Of a stretch of DNA of 50,744 nt, positions 8,994 through 16,749 are shown piece after piece. The stretch is from the NCBI GenBank assembly GCA_029862185.1, contig JAOTXX010000025.1, positions 1 through 50,744 of the forward strand. The letters run 5' to 3'. A program made the translations under genes and the position numbers. The number at the start of each line of letters is the position of its first letter. Position 1 is the first letter of the stretch. Source of the stretch: Myxococcales bacterium (lineage in GTDB: Bacteria > Myxococcota_A > Polyangia > Polyangiales > Houyiibacteriaceae). The notes below the pieces were generated by a model. The model did not search any database. It saw only the letters and a program-made list of their open reading frames with translations, and was not told the DNA's origin.

Positions 8994-10820
8994 ATGACGG
9001 ACGAAAGAGATCTGATTCGCGATGATATCGAGGCTTATCTCGCGAAGTATCGAAAGAAAGAGCTGCTCCGCTTCGTGTCGGTCGGCTCGGTCGACGACGG
9101 CAAATCCACGCTCATCGGACGGATCCTCTACGACACCGGAATGGTGTTCGAAGACCAGATGGCCGCCGTCCGTGCCGCATCCCAGACCGACGAGCCGGAC
9201 CTGGCGCTACTGACCGACGGGCTCAAGGCCGAGCGCGAGCAAGGCATCACCATCGACGTGGCGTACCGCTACTTTGCGACCGACAAACGGAAGTTCATCA
9301 TCGCGGACACGCCAGGGCACATCCAGTACACGCGCAACATGGTCACAGGCGCTTCGACTGCCGACGTGGCGTTGATTTTGATCGACGCACGACACGGCGT
9401 CCTTCAGCAGTCGCGCCGGCACGCATACATCGCTTCGCTGCTAGGCATTCCGCATCTTGCGGTTTGCGTCAACAAGATGGACCTCAAGGACTACTCGCAG
9501 AAAGTCTACGAAGAGATCAGCGCCGACTTCATGGAGTTTGGCAAGACTCTTCGCTTCAAAGACGTTCAGTTCTTCCCGGTTAGCGCTCTGGTCGGTGACA
9601 ACGTGGTGAGTGACAGCGAGAACACGCCCTGGTACGACGGGCCGAACGTTCTCGGCTATCTCGAAACGGTTCCGGTATTCGAAGATCGGAACTTCACCGA
9701 TTTCCGCTATCCGGTGCAGTACGTCATCCGGCCTGACCTCGACTACCGAGGGTTCGCTGCCGAGGTCGCTGCGGGCGTCATTGCCAAGGGCGACGACATC
9801 GTGGCCCTTCCCTCGGGCAAGGCGTCGAAAGTCAAAGCCATCGACACCTACGACGGCGAGCTCGACGAGGCATTCGCGGGCCAATCGGTGACCATTCGAC
9901 TCGAAGACGAGATCGACATCAGCCGGGGCGACATGATCGTGAAGCCCGACAGCCTGCCGCGGGTCACGCGCCGCTTCGATGCACATTTGGTCTGGATGCA
10001 CGAGAAGCCGCTCGACACCGAAAAAGCGTACCTGGTCAAGCACAGCACACAGACGGTCCGCGCTCAGATCGACAAGATCTATTGCGAGATTGACATGGAC
10101 AGCCTCCAAGAGAAGCCAACCGACGGCATCGCGCTGAACGACATCGCGAAAGTACGGCTGAGCTGCCACCGGGCGCTGTACGTCGACGACTACCAGCGCA
10201 ATCGTGAAACGGGCGCTTTCATCGTCATCGATTCGCTGACCAACAACACCGTGGCGGCGGGCATGATCTCGCTCGAAGGTGCCGATCAGAACATGGGCGA
10301 AGTCATGAAGGAGCTGCACGCCGAATCGGCGATGGAGCCCAAGACCTTCGTCAGCGACAACGAGCGCATGGAGCGCTTCGGCCAGCGAGGCGCGACGGTT
10401 TGGCTCCAGGGGCTTCCTGGTTCGGGCCGCTGGACACTAGCGTACGCGCTCGAGCGAAGGCTTTTTGATGATGGTCGTACGGCGACGGTCGTCAACCCCG
10501 TCGGTGAGGATCTTCGATCCATGATATCCGCCGCGAAGGCCGTGACCGATGCGGGCCTGATCAACATTTGCGCCTTCCCAAGCCCTACGCGTACGGACCG
10601 AGACAAGCTCAAGGCACGCATCGGTGAAGGCCGCGTCATCCAAGTCTACGTGAACACCGATGAAGCCCTTTGCCGCGAGCGCCGTCCAGACGCCGACTTC
10701 TCCCAGTTCGAGGCTCCGGAGGACCCGGACATCACGGTCGCGCTCAATGAAATGAGAATCGACAAGGCCGTCGAGATCATCATGGAAGCGCTGAGAGAGC
10801 GCGGCCAGTTCGAAGACTAG
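8994..10820 (+). CDS. cysN: Sulfate adenylyltransferase subunit 1 fused to a degenerate APS-kinase domain
   Basis: A 608-residue CysNC-type fusion. The GTPase part is intact: GSVDDGKST (31-39), DTPGH (105-109), NKMD (160-163), followed by EF-Tu-like beta domains. From about 462 a CysC-like domain follows, but its key motifs are lost. The P-loop reads GLPGSGRWT (473-481) where APS kinases have GLSGSGKST, so the Lys is Arg and the next Ser is Trp. The DGD-x2-R motif and the following DRxxNIRR segment are missing, while AFPSPTRTDRD and the end of the fold remain. The kinase half is therefore probably inactive and may have a structural or regulatory role. No separate cysC, cysH or sulfite reductase gene lies in this window. 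Confidence 0.92.
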   Translation: MTDERDLIRDDIEAYLAKYRKKELLRFVSVGSVDDGKSTLIGRILYDTGMVFEDQMAAVRAASQTDEPDLALLTDGLKAEREQGITIDVAYRYFATDKRKFIIADTPGHIQYTRNMVTGASTADVALILIDARHGVLQQSRRHAYIASLLGIPHLAVCVNKMDLKDYSQKVYEEISADFMEFGKTLRFKDVQFFPVSALVGDNVVSDSENTPWYDGPNVLGYLETVPVFEDRNFTDFRYPVQYVIRPDLDYRGFAAEVAAGVIAKGDDIVALPSGKASKVKAIDTYDGELDEAFAGQSVTIRLEDEIDISRGDMIVKPDSLPRVTRRFDAHLVWMHEKPLDTEKAYLVKHSTQTVRAQIDKIYCEIDMDSLQEKPTDGIALNDIAKVRLSCHRALYVDDYQRNRETGAFIVIDSLTNNTVAAGMISLEGADQNMGEVMKELHAESAMEPKTFVSDNERMERFGQRGATVWLQGLPGSGRWTLAYALERRLFDDGRTATVVNPVGEDLRSMISAAKAVTDAGLINICAFPSPTRTDRDKLKARIGEGRVIQVYVNTDEALCRERRPDADFSQFEAPEDPDITVALNEMRIDKAVEIIMEALRERGQFED

Positions 10821-10852
10821 GCACCGGCGTCGCACGTCGCGGCGGAACGCGC

Positions 10853-11422
10853 CTATATCTCGTCCAAGGGCATCTCGCATTCCTCGCGGAGGCGGCAGTC
10901 GGCACATTCGGCGCCACGCCAGATGCGGTCGTAGCGTCCTTGGACTTGGTCGATGGTTTGTTCATCGGACGTAAGGATGCCCATCTCGAAGTTGCGGCGG
11001 CCGTCGCCTTTTGCGCCGAGACCCGCGCCGGTCCAGTTGGCGCTCCCGAGATAAACCAGCCGTGCGTCGACCACGACCGTCTTGAGGTGGACTCGGGGAC
11101 AGACGCGCATTTCGATTCCGCCTGCGACGAGGTCGGGCTGAGCGTCGAAGCTCCGGCGGAACGCCCGCGATGGGACGGACGCGTGTAGGATTCGTAGCTC
11201 GACTCCACGTCGTGCAAGCTCCGCGAACACCTCGAGAACCGATCGGTAGTTGCCGCGGCGCCCCCGGCGCCGACCCGGAACGACCCGAGGATCCTCGACC
11301 ATGACGTCCTTGAGATTGGCGGTCGCTACCCAGACACTCTGCTCGGCCGCCAACACGGCCTGCATGACCTGCTCGTAGTGGTCGCGTTCGGAGAGCAGAT
11401 GCAGGGGGATCGAGCGGGGCAT
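10853..11422 (-). CDS. Small phospholipase D-like protein with one HKD motif and C-terminal Cys motif
   Basis: A 189-residue protein of the PLD superfamily with a single HxKxxxxD motif (HLKTVVVDARLVYLGSANWT), like bacterial Nuc-type endonucleases that dimerise to build one active site. There is no signal peptide, so it may act in the cytoplasm on nucleic acid or phospholipid. The C-terminus carries CADCRLREEC, a CxxCx5C arrangement not usual in the family, which could bind metal. The ATG at 11422 (MPRSIPLHLLSERDHY) is chosen because upstream sequence in this frame is low-complexity repeat. It is convergent with cysN. Function is unknown beyond the family. Confidence 0.75.
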   Translation of the reverse strand: MPRSIPLHLLSERDHYEQVMQAVLAAEQSVWVATANLKDVMVEDPRVVPGRRRGRRGNYRSVLEVFAELARRGVELRILHASVPSRAFRRSFDAQPDLVAGGIEMRVCPRVHLKTVVVDARLVYLGSANWTGAGLGAKGDGRRNFEMGILTSDEQTIDQVQGRYDRIWRGAECADCRLREECEMPLDEI

Positions 11423-11476
11423 GGGGCGGAGGATACGAGAAGGAGTGCGGGCGTCCGAGAAACCCACGGTCACGGC

Positions 11477-11536
11477 CACTGACACTGACACTGGCACTGG
11501 CGCTGGCGCTGGCGCTGGCGCTGGCGCTGGCGCTGA
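11477..11536. repeat. Hexanucleotide tandem repeat (10 units)
   Basis: Ten consecutive 6-base units of pattern C-R-C-T-G-R: four CACTG(A/G), five identical CGCTGG, one CGCTGA. It lies 55-114 bases upstream of the start of the phospholipase D-like gene. The graded change from CACTGA to CGCTGG is what slipped-strand expansion with drift would leave. It is a non-coding repeat on the chosen gene start; if the true start were further upstream it would encode Ala/Pro/Val repeats. Confidence 0.85.
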
Positions 11537-11554
11537 CGCGGATGTTGGGCAGCC

Positions 11555-11714
11555 GGGGGGTGGGTGGGTGGCGTCGTTTGGCTTAATTACACCGCCCGCC
11601 CACCCCCACCCGTAATCCTCCCTGCCGCGGCATTCGCTTCGCTTCGCCTTGGCGGCGCTCCGCGCCGGGCTTCGCCCTTCGGGCTCGCGCTGCCGCCTGC
11701 CCTTTTTGGGAGGG
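11555..11714. repeat. Dispersed G-rich repeat, copy 1
   Basis: Copy 1 of an element found again at 43204-43390 in the same orientation. It has a G-rich tract on the plus strand (11555-11573), a short AT-rich centre (TTAATTAC), then a C-rich tract (11592-11612) that can pair with the first. A conserved segment CGTAATCCTCCCTGCCGCG follows, then palindromic GC-rich sequence. The minus strand of 11595-11611 has four G-runs separated by one base, a canonical G-quadruplex pattern. With the hexamer array and the inverted-repeat element it fills the 508-base gene-free stretch 11423-11930. No gene is supported in this gap. Confidence 0.75.
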
Positions 11715-11738
11715 TTGGTGATCCTGTCTCCGTAGGGA

Positions 11739-11927
11739 GGGGCGCGGAAAAAACCCGTCATGGGGTGGAGTCGACGTAACGAGTGACAATCTGCACGACA
11801 GCAACCACCGCAGATTGGCGCGAGTTCCGAGGCTCGGCTTGCGTGGTCAAGGCCCGCAAGTGCATCCGACCACATCTGCAAGCCGAGCCGTTCGATGGAA
11901 CCCCATGACGGGTTTTTTCCGCGCCCC
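11739..11927. mobile_element. 189-base element with perfect 27-base terminal inverted repeats (MITE-like)
   Basis: The 27 bases at 11739-11765 are the exact reverse complement of 11901-11927. Inside is a second inverted repeat: 12 bases at 11831-11842 pair with 11878-11889. The interior has no convincing gene. Short size, perfect terminal repeats and non-coding interior are the features of a miniature inverted-repeat transposable element. No target-site duplication could be seen at the ends, so mobility is unproven. Each arm also contains CCC-ATGAC-GGG followed by six T, so it could act as a weak two-way terminator. The right end stops 3 bases short of the transporter stop codon. Confidence 0.6.
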
Positions 11928-11930
11928 GGT

Positions 11931-13961
11931 TCAATCCATTTCCCTGAACTGCTCTTCTTCGGGATTCTCGTCTGCGTCTAAGAAGGCGAGGTCTCTTTGT
12001 GTATACATCCGTCCGAGGAAATGGCGGATCGGAACGAGCAGCGCGATGAAGAGGGGAAACAAGACGCCGAACGATGACTCCTTCACGAACCAGAGCACGG
12101 CCAAGCAAGTGAGCTGGACCAACGTGAAGCTGTGAAGCACGGTCCGAGAGACGCGGCGAATGTAGTGTGTGGGCGGATACAGAGTCGGGTCTGTGACCCA
12201 GAGCTTGAGGCGGTCGACGAACTGATTGCCTTGGAGCGAAGCGATGCCCATGAACAGAAACAAGCCGAACACGACCGACATCGGAATTGCACGAAGCAGG
12301 CCGAGAACGAGCAACGACGCGCCGATCAACAGGTGAACGACGAGTGGGGTGAGGCGGTTCTCCATGACCGAAATGATGTGTTCCCCTCGCGCGTGATGGC
12401 GGACGGTTGCCAGGCTGCGAGTGTGATTCAGCGATCGAACCGTCGCGGCAACGACCCACGGCAGGCCGATGGTCGCGCAAATCGCGACGAGCACGGCAAT
12501 CACCGCCATGTCGAGGTTATAGCCCGCGCCCTTCTTGAGCCGGTGCTGTGGGCTATTGACCAGGCGGACCGTGATGTTCTGATCCAAGAAAAGGAGCACA
12601 GCTGCCAAGCCTGCGATCGGTATCGCTGCCAGCGGAAACCAGCCCGGCACGTCCATCGGGTTGACCAGCCAAGGTCGCCCGCTCGTCGTGGTGAACTCGT
12701 GCGGAACTGCCAGGTGCGCAAGCTCGATGGGGTGCATCGTCCAAGCTGCCGCCGTCATCGTGAAGATCGCGATCGTCGGTCCGAAGTCCGTGAGGAACTC
12801 GCGCACGGTTTTGGTGAGGAGCGGTTTTTGCCGGACCCTGGAGAGCTGCTGGGCGATCATGTACGTCCCGAGCGCGAGGATGAGCGCCAAAAGCTCCCCG
12901 TTCGTTGCCACTTCGGGACCGAAGATGTCGCCAAAAATGTCGCGGAAGGCTTCGGTAATGAAGATTAGCGCGATCAGCGCCCCGAAAATCTCGTCGGTGA
13001 AGCGTGTGAAGTGTTGGATGTAGCGACTCGTGTTGGTGACGGCCAACACCAACATGATCACCGCGGTCCAGATGCCGATCCAGAACAAGCCAGGAAGGAA
13101 GGAAACGCCGAGCTGCTTACAAAGAAGGTAGAGGAGAGCAAGGAAGATGGTGACCGGGCCGGTGGTGCCGAGAAGCGTCAGCGGCTGCCCAGAGAAAAGT
13201 GCGTAGACTACGCCTCCGATTGCCGTCGCGAGAAGGGCCTCGACAGCGCCGATTTCGCCGTCGGTCAGGAACGCCAGAAGCCCACCGAAGGCAATCGACG
13301 GCGCCAAACAGGCAAAGAACAAGAACAGAATCGTCGCCAGACCCTTGACGTTGAATCCGTCGACGAAGTCGCTCGCATAAAAAGGGAGCTTTCGGCGAAT
13401 GTCCGCAACGAGCCCCGCCGCGAAGCCGGTGACTGGCGGCGGTATGCTTGGATAGCTTGGAACGAGCGACGGCCTTCGTTGGTCGGGCGGCGCCTCGACG
13501 TACTCCAGATAGAGCTGGTAGGTCGCGAGCACTTGCATCGGATCGTTGGCACCGATGATCGACGCGCTGAAGCGCTCGTCGTGCAACATCCATCCGAAAG
13601 GCTCCAGGTCTTCGTTGGGCGGGGTGGAAGCGCCGTACGGCGCAACGATGAGCCAGACGTAATGAACCTTTTCGTGGTCGCTCGCGCGGACACCTTCGGG
13701 AATGCGCATGAGCAAGCAGCTGTAGACGTCACCGTTCTGCGCCTCGTAACGAACGCGAAGCACGCCCACCCCACCGCCGAGGTCATGGATCTCCCCCTCG
13801 CCCCTCTCGTCGAGCGTAGCTTGAATCGCCCCGCGTTGGCGCTCGCTCAGCTTGCCCAGGCGGACGAGCTCATCACCCGCCTGCTCGACCAGGCCCTGCA
13901 GATCGCTAGCAGTCAGGTCGAGTAAGATCTCACTGTCGTGAAGACGCTTCTGCAAGGCCAC
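11931..13961 (-). CDS. SLC4-family bicarbonate/anion transporter with EIIA-like cytoplasmic domain
   Basis: A 676-residue bacterial homologue of the animal SLC4 (Band 3 / Na-bicarbonate) family. Residues 200-656 are the membrane domain with many family segments: ALFSGQPLTLLGTTGPV (254-270), FTRFTDEIFGALIALIFI (318-335), FLDQNITVRLVNS (458-470), RLKKGAGYNLD (474-484), GLPWVVAATVRS (499-510), RVSRTVLHSFTLVQL (603-617). Asp460 sits where NBCe1/NDCBE have Asp and AE1 has Glu, the ion-site residue, so sodium-coupled bicarbonate transport is a reasonable inference. Residues 1-155 resemble the EIIA/Band-3 cytoplasmic fold, but the region matching the EIIA phospho-His loop reads GGGVGVLRV, with no His. 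The C-tail has LDADE (661-665), like the AE1 LDADD motif. The start is GTG. The terminal-repeat element abuts the 3' end. Confidence 0.88.
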   Translation of the reverse strand: MALQKRLHDSEILLDLTASDLQGLVEQAGDELVRLGKLSERQRGAIQATLDERGEGEIHDLGGGVGVLRVRYEAQNGDVYSCLLMRIPEGVRASDHEKVHYVWLIVAPYGASTPPNEDLEPFGWMLHDERFSASIIGANDPMQVLATYQLYLEYVEAPPDQRRPSLVPSYPSIPPPVTGFAAGLVADIRRKLPFYASDFVDGFNVKGLATILFLFFACLAPSIAFGGLLAFLTDGEIGAVEALLATAIGGVVYALFSGQPLTLLGTTGPVTIFLALLYLLCKQLGVSFLPGLFWIGIWTAVIMLVLAVTNTSRYIQHFTRFTDEIFGALIALIFITEAFRDIFGDIFGPEVATNGELLALILALGTYMIAQQLSRVRQKPLLTKTVREFLTDFGPTIAIFTMTAAAWTMHPIELAHLAVPHEFTTTSGRPWLVNPMDVPGWFPLAAIPIAGLAAVLLFLDQNITVRLVNSPQHRLKKGAGYNLDMAVIAVLVAICATIGLPWVVAATVRSLNHTRSLATVRHHARGEHIISVMENRLTPLVVHLLIGASLLVLGLLRAIPMSVVFGLFLFMGIASLQGNQFVDRLKLWVTDPTLYPPTHYIRRVSRTVLHSFTLVQLTCLAVLWFVKESSFGVLFPLFIALLVPIRHFLGRMYTQRDLAFLDADENPEEEQFREMD

Positions 13962-14044
13962 CCCGGCCGGACCGGCCGGATGATCCCCGATCGCGGCACA
14001 GATGGAAAGCGCGAACTGGGCTGCGGCGGTCTAATCGTCGAAAA

Positions 14045-15382
14045 CTAGGCGCCAATGCAGCGGCGGACGACGTCCATCAAGGTTTGCGTCCCCCAGGCCA
14101 GGCCATCGACGGGGATTCTTTCGTTGTGCCCATGGAACATGTCGGCGAAGCGGAGCGTAGGCGGAAGCTTCACCGGCGCGAAGCCATACCACTTGGCCCC
14201 AATCGAGGTGAACGCCTTCGCATCGGTGAACCCCTGCAGAATGAACGGCACCATCGGCGCGTCGGGCGCGCGCTCCCCCATGACCTCGTAAATCAACGAG
14301 TACAAGGACGACTCCTTTGGCTCGGTCACCACGGGTGGCAGCGAATGCATCACCTCCAGCTCGATGTCTTGACCCAAAACGTCAGCCAGCTCGCGCAGAA
14401 AGCCCTCCTGGCTCTGGCCCGGCAAAATCCGGCCATCGATTTCGGCCTCGGCAAAGCCCGGGATGACGTTGGTCTTGTTCCCGGCGCGGAGCACCGTCGG
14501 CGATGCCGTGTTGCCAAGCAGTGCGCGAAATGCGCGCCGTACTCCGGGATCGGGCAGTACGTTGAGCATCGCAGGACCAAATGTCGGGTTGGCCAGCATC
14601 TTGATCAGCGGCCGCAAGGGAGCAGGCAGGTGCGATGCGATCGCGCCAATGAACCCCTCGACCGACTCCGACGCGTGGCGCGGCAAGCCCTGGCTACCCA
14701 AGCGTGCAATCGCCTCACTCAGTTGAACGACCGCGGAGTCTTCACGCGGCATCGAACCGTGACCCGGTTCCCCGGTCGCTCGCGCGCGAACCCAACACAC
14801 GCCCTTCTCCGCAACTTGCACCGTGAAAAAGCTCTTGCCGGCAACTTGGATGTTGAAGCCACCGCCCTCCCCGATTGCGAACTCACTCTGAACCAGGTCA
14901 CGGTGGTTCTCGCAAAGCCACAGCGAACCGTGACGGCAACCCGCCTCCTCGTCGGCTACCCCGGCGAAGATGAGATCTCGCTTGGGTTTCACCCCTTCGC
15001 GCGCAAGCCGCGTGATGATCGCAACCGACATCGCAGCCATGTTCTTCATGTCGATCGCCCCTCGACCCCAGAGGCAGCCATCGTGAACCTCACCGCAAAA
15101 AGGTGGATGGGCCCAGGACGAAGGCTCAGCCTCGACGACGTCGAGGTGGGCGGTGAGCAGCAGCGGCGACAGCTCGCCCGAGCCGCGTAGGCGGGCGACG
15201 ACATTTCCCCGCCCGGGCGCGCTCTGCATCACGAGGGGGTCTAAACCGGAGCTGCTCAGCTCCGCGGCGAGCAGCTCCGCGGCAGGCAACTCGTTGCCCG
15301 GAGGGTTGGTCGTGTCGATCCGAATCAGTTGCTGGCAAAGGCCGAACGCGTGCTCGGAGAGCTCCGGATCATCTTTGGTCAT
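14045..15382 (-). CDS. M20-family metallopeptidase (carboxypeptidase/deacylase type)
   Basis: A 445-residue zinc peptidase of the M20/M25/M40 family, which includes carboxypeptidase S, ArgE/DapE-like deacylases and Gly-X carboxypeptidases. It opens with LIRIDTTNPPGNE, has the metal motif LLLTAHLDVVEAEPSSW, the bridging Asp in WGRGAIDMKNMAAM, the catalytic Glu pair in GVADEEAGCRHGS, and the dimerisation-domain His in GEPGHGSMP. There is no signal peptide. The ATG at 15382 (MTKDDPELSE) has GAAGGG 6-10 bases upstream; an in-frame ATG at 15442 would add 20 residues and has a poorer ribosome site. It is divergent from the globin gene. Substrate is not defined. Confidence 0.88.
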   Translation of the reverse strand: MTKDDPELSEHAFGLCQQLIRIDTTNPPGNELPAAELLAAELSSSGLDPLVMQSAPGRGNVVARLRGSGELSPLLLTAHLDVVEAEPSSWAHPPFCGEVHDGCLWGRGAIDMKNMAAMSVAIITRLAREGVKPKRDLIFAGVADEEAGCRHGSLWLCENHRDLVQSEFAIGEGGGFNIQVAGKSFFTVQVAEKGVCWVRARATGEPGHGSMPREDSAVVQLSEAIARLGSQGLPRHASESVEGFIGAIASHLPAPLRPLIKMLANPTFGPAMLNVLPDPGVRRAFRALLGNTASPTVLRAGNKTNVIPGFAEAEIDGRILPGQSQEGFLRELADVLGQDIELEVMHSLPPVVTEPKESSLYSLIYEVMGERAPDAPMVPFILQGFTDAKAFTSIGAKWYGFAPVKLPPTLRFADMFHGHNERIPVDGLAWGTQTLMDVVRRCIGA

Positions 15383-15463
15383 GACTTGCCCTTCGTGGTA
15401 GGTCGGCAGCCACGCTCGCGCAACTTGATCGACGGACGACATTGGCTCAGGGTCATCGATTAG

Positions 15464-15838
15464 ATGAGCCTATTCGAACAGCTCGGCGGAGAGCCTGTGT
15501 TACGCGCAATTGTCGACGACTTCGTCGATCGATGCTTTGACGACGTGATGATTGGCTTTCTCTTCGCGCGCGCCGAGCGCCAAAGAATCAAGCGCTTCGA
15601 GTACGAGCACGCGGCGAAGAACCTGGGGGCGGAGATCGAATACGGCGGCCGCCCCCTCGACGAAGCCCACCGTCCACACAAGATCTTTGGCGGGCAATTC
15701 GACCGCCGCAGGCAGATTCTACTCGAAACCCTTCGCGACCACGACGCTCCCGACGAGGTCGTCGAGGCCTGGATCGCTCACCAGGATTCGCTCCGCCCGA
15801 TGATCACCCGCGACCCAGATTCGAACTGCCGGGGCTGA
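15464..15838 (+). CDS. Truncated haemoglobin (group I-like)
   Basis: A 124-residue 2-on-2 globin, within the usual 115-135 range. The start MSLFEQLGGEPVLRAIVDDF is typical of the family. The proximal haem-binding His is H69 in the pattern H-x4-I-x4-F (AHRPHKIFGGQFD), with a second His at 72. Such globins bind oxygen or nitric oxide and are used in NO detoxification or redox sensing. Only two bases separate its stop from the rsgA start, so the two genes are co-transcribed. The group assignment (I rather than II) is by eye. Confidence 0.87.
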   Translation: MSLFEQLGGEPVLRAIVDDFVDRCFDDVMIGFLFARAERQRIKRFEYEHAAKNLGAEIEYGGRPLDEAHRPHKIFGGQFDRRRQILLETLRDHDAPDEVVEAWIAHQDSLRPMITRDPDSNCRG

Positions 15839-15840
15839 TC

Positions 15841-16749
15841 ATGGCCGAAACGATGGAAGGTCTCGTGGTTCGCTCGACTGCTGGCTTCGTCGATGTCCGC
15901 CTCGATGGCGGGGTCGTGCAGGCACGGTTGCGCGGGCGACTCAAAAACACGCCGCGAACGACCGACCTCTGCGTCATTGGCGACCGTGTGCTGCTGTCGC
16001 GCCCGGACGATCGCAGCGTCGTCGTCGAGGAGGTCTTGCCGAGGCACAGCCGCTTCTCGAGACGCCAACCCGGCAAAGGGCCAATCAAAGAAGACGTCCT
16101 CGTTGCAAACCTCGACCAGCTGCTGATCACCTTTTGCCACGGCCGACCGGTGCTCAACACGCGGCTGCTCGATCGCTTTCTCGTCATCGCAGAGCACCAG
16201 CAGGTTCAGCCGATCATCGTCATGAACAAGGCGGACCTACGAGAGCCGGGGGATTCGACTTGGCAACGAGTCTATGAATCCATCGGCTACCCCATCTTGA
16301 CGGTGAGCGCCGGAACCGGGGAAGGCATGGATTCCTTGCTCGACGCGCTGCACGACAAGATCTCCGCGTTCGTGGGCCCCTCGGGCGTCGGAAAGAGCAG
16401 CCTGATCAATCGCATCCTTCCAGGCCTCGATCTCAACATCGCGAGCGTCAGTGACCATCACGGCAAAGGCCGCCACACGACACGGGTTGCTTCACTCCAT
16501 GCCCTCGCCCGTGGCGGGTTTCTCGCCGACACCCCCGGAATTCGAGAGCTCGGGACTTGGGCACTGCCGATCGAGCACCTCGATCGATGCTTTCCCGAGT
16601 TCAGCTCGTACCGTGAGCAGTGCGCGTTTCGCAGTTGCAGCCACACGCATGAGCCACGATGCGCCGTCGTCGACGCCCTTAGCGAGGGCGCCATCGATCC
16701 GGAACGCTACCAAAGCTATGTCCGGCTACGCGAAGATTCGAGCGCCTAG
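15841..16749 (+). CDS. rsgA: Ribosome small-subunit-dependent GTPase A
   Basis: A 302-residue circularly permuted GTPase involved in late 30S subunit maturation. The permuted order of motifs is visible: G4 NKAD (MNKADL) first, then G1 GPSGVGKSSLIN, then G3 DTPGIRELG. An N-terminal OB-fold region (about 8-75) precedes the GTPase. The C-terminal zinc-binding region CAFRSCSHTHEPRCAV keeps the Cys/His pattern. The ATG lies two bases after the globin stop. The pairing with a globin gene is not part of the usual rsgA context (psd, orn). Confidence 0.94.
   Translation: MAETMEGLVVRSTAGFVDVRLDGGVVQARLRGRLKNTPRTTDLCVIGDRVLLSRPDDRSVVVEEVLPRHSRFSRRQPGKGPIKEDVLVANLDQLLITFCHGRPVLNTRLLDRFLVIAEHQQVQPIIVMNKADLREPGDSTWQRVYESIGYPILTVSAGTGEGMDSLLDALHDKISAFVGPSGVGKSSLINRILPGLDLNIASVSDHHGKGRHTTRVASLHALARGGFLADTPGIRELGTWALPIEHLDRCFPEFSSYREQCAFRSCSHTHEPRCAVVDALSEGAIDPERYQSYVRLREDSSA

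Noticed and set aside
11477-11536. Possible CRISPR array
   Set aside because: Units are 6 bases with no spacers; it is a simple tandem repeat.
11423-11880. N-terminal extension of the phospholipase D-like protein through the repeats
   Set aside because: It would encode low-complexity Ala/Pro/Val and the dispersed G-rich repeat; the core family start fits ATG 11422.
11901-11927. Simple intrinsic terminator for the SLC4 gene
   Set aside because: The stem would be only three pairs, and the T-run lies on the wrong strand for that gene; the 27-base inverted pairing with 11739-11765 explains the sequence better.
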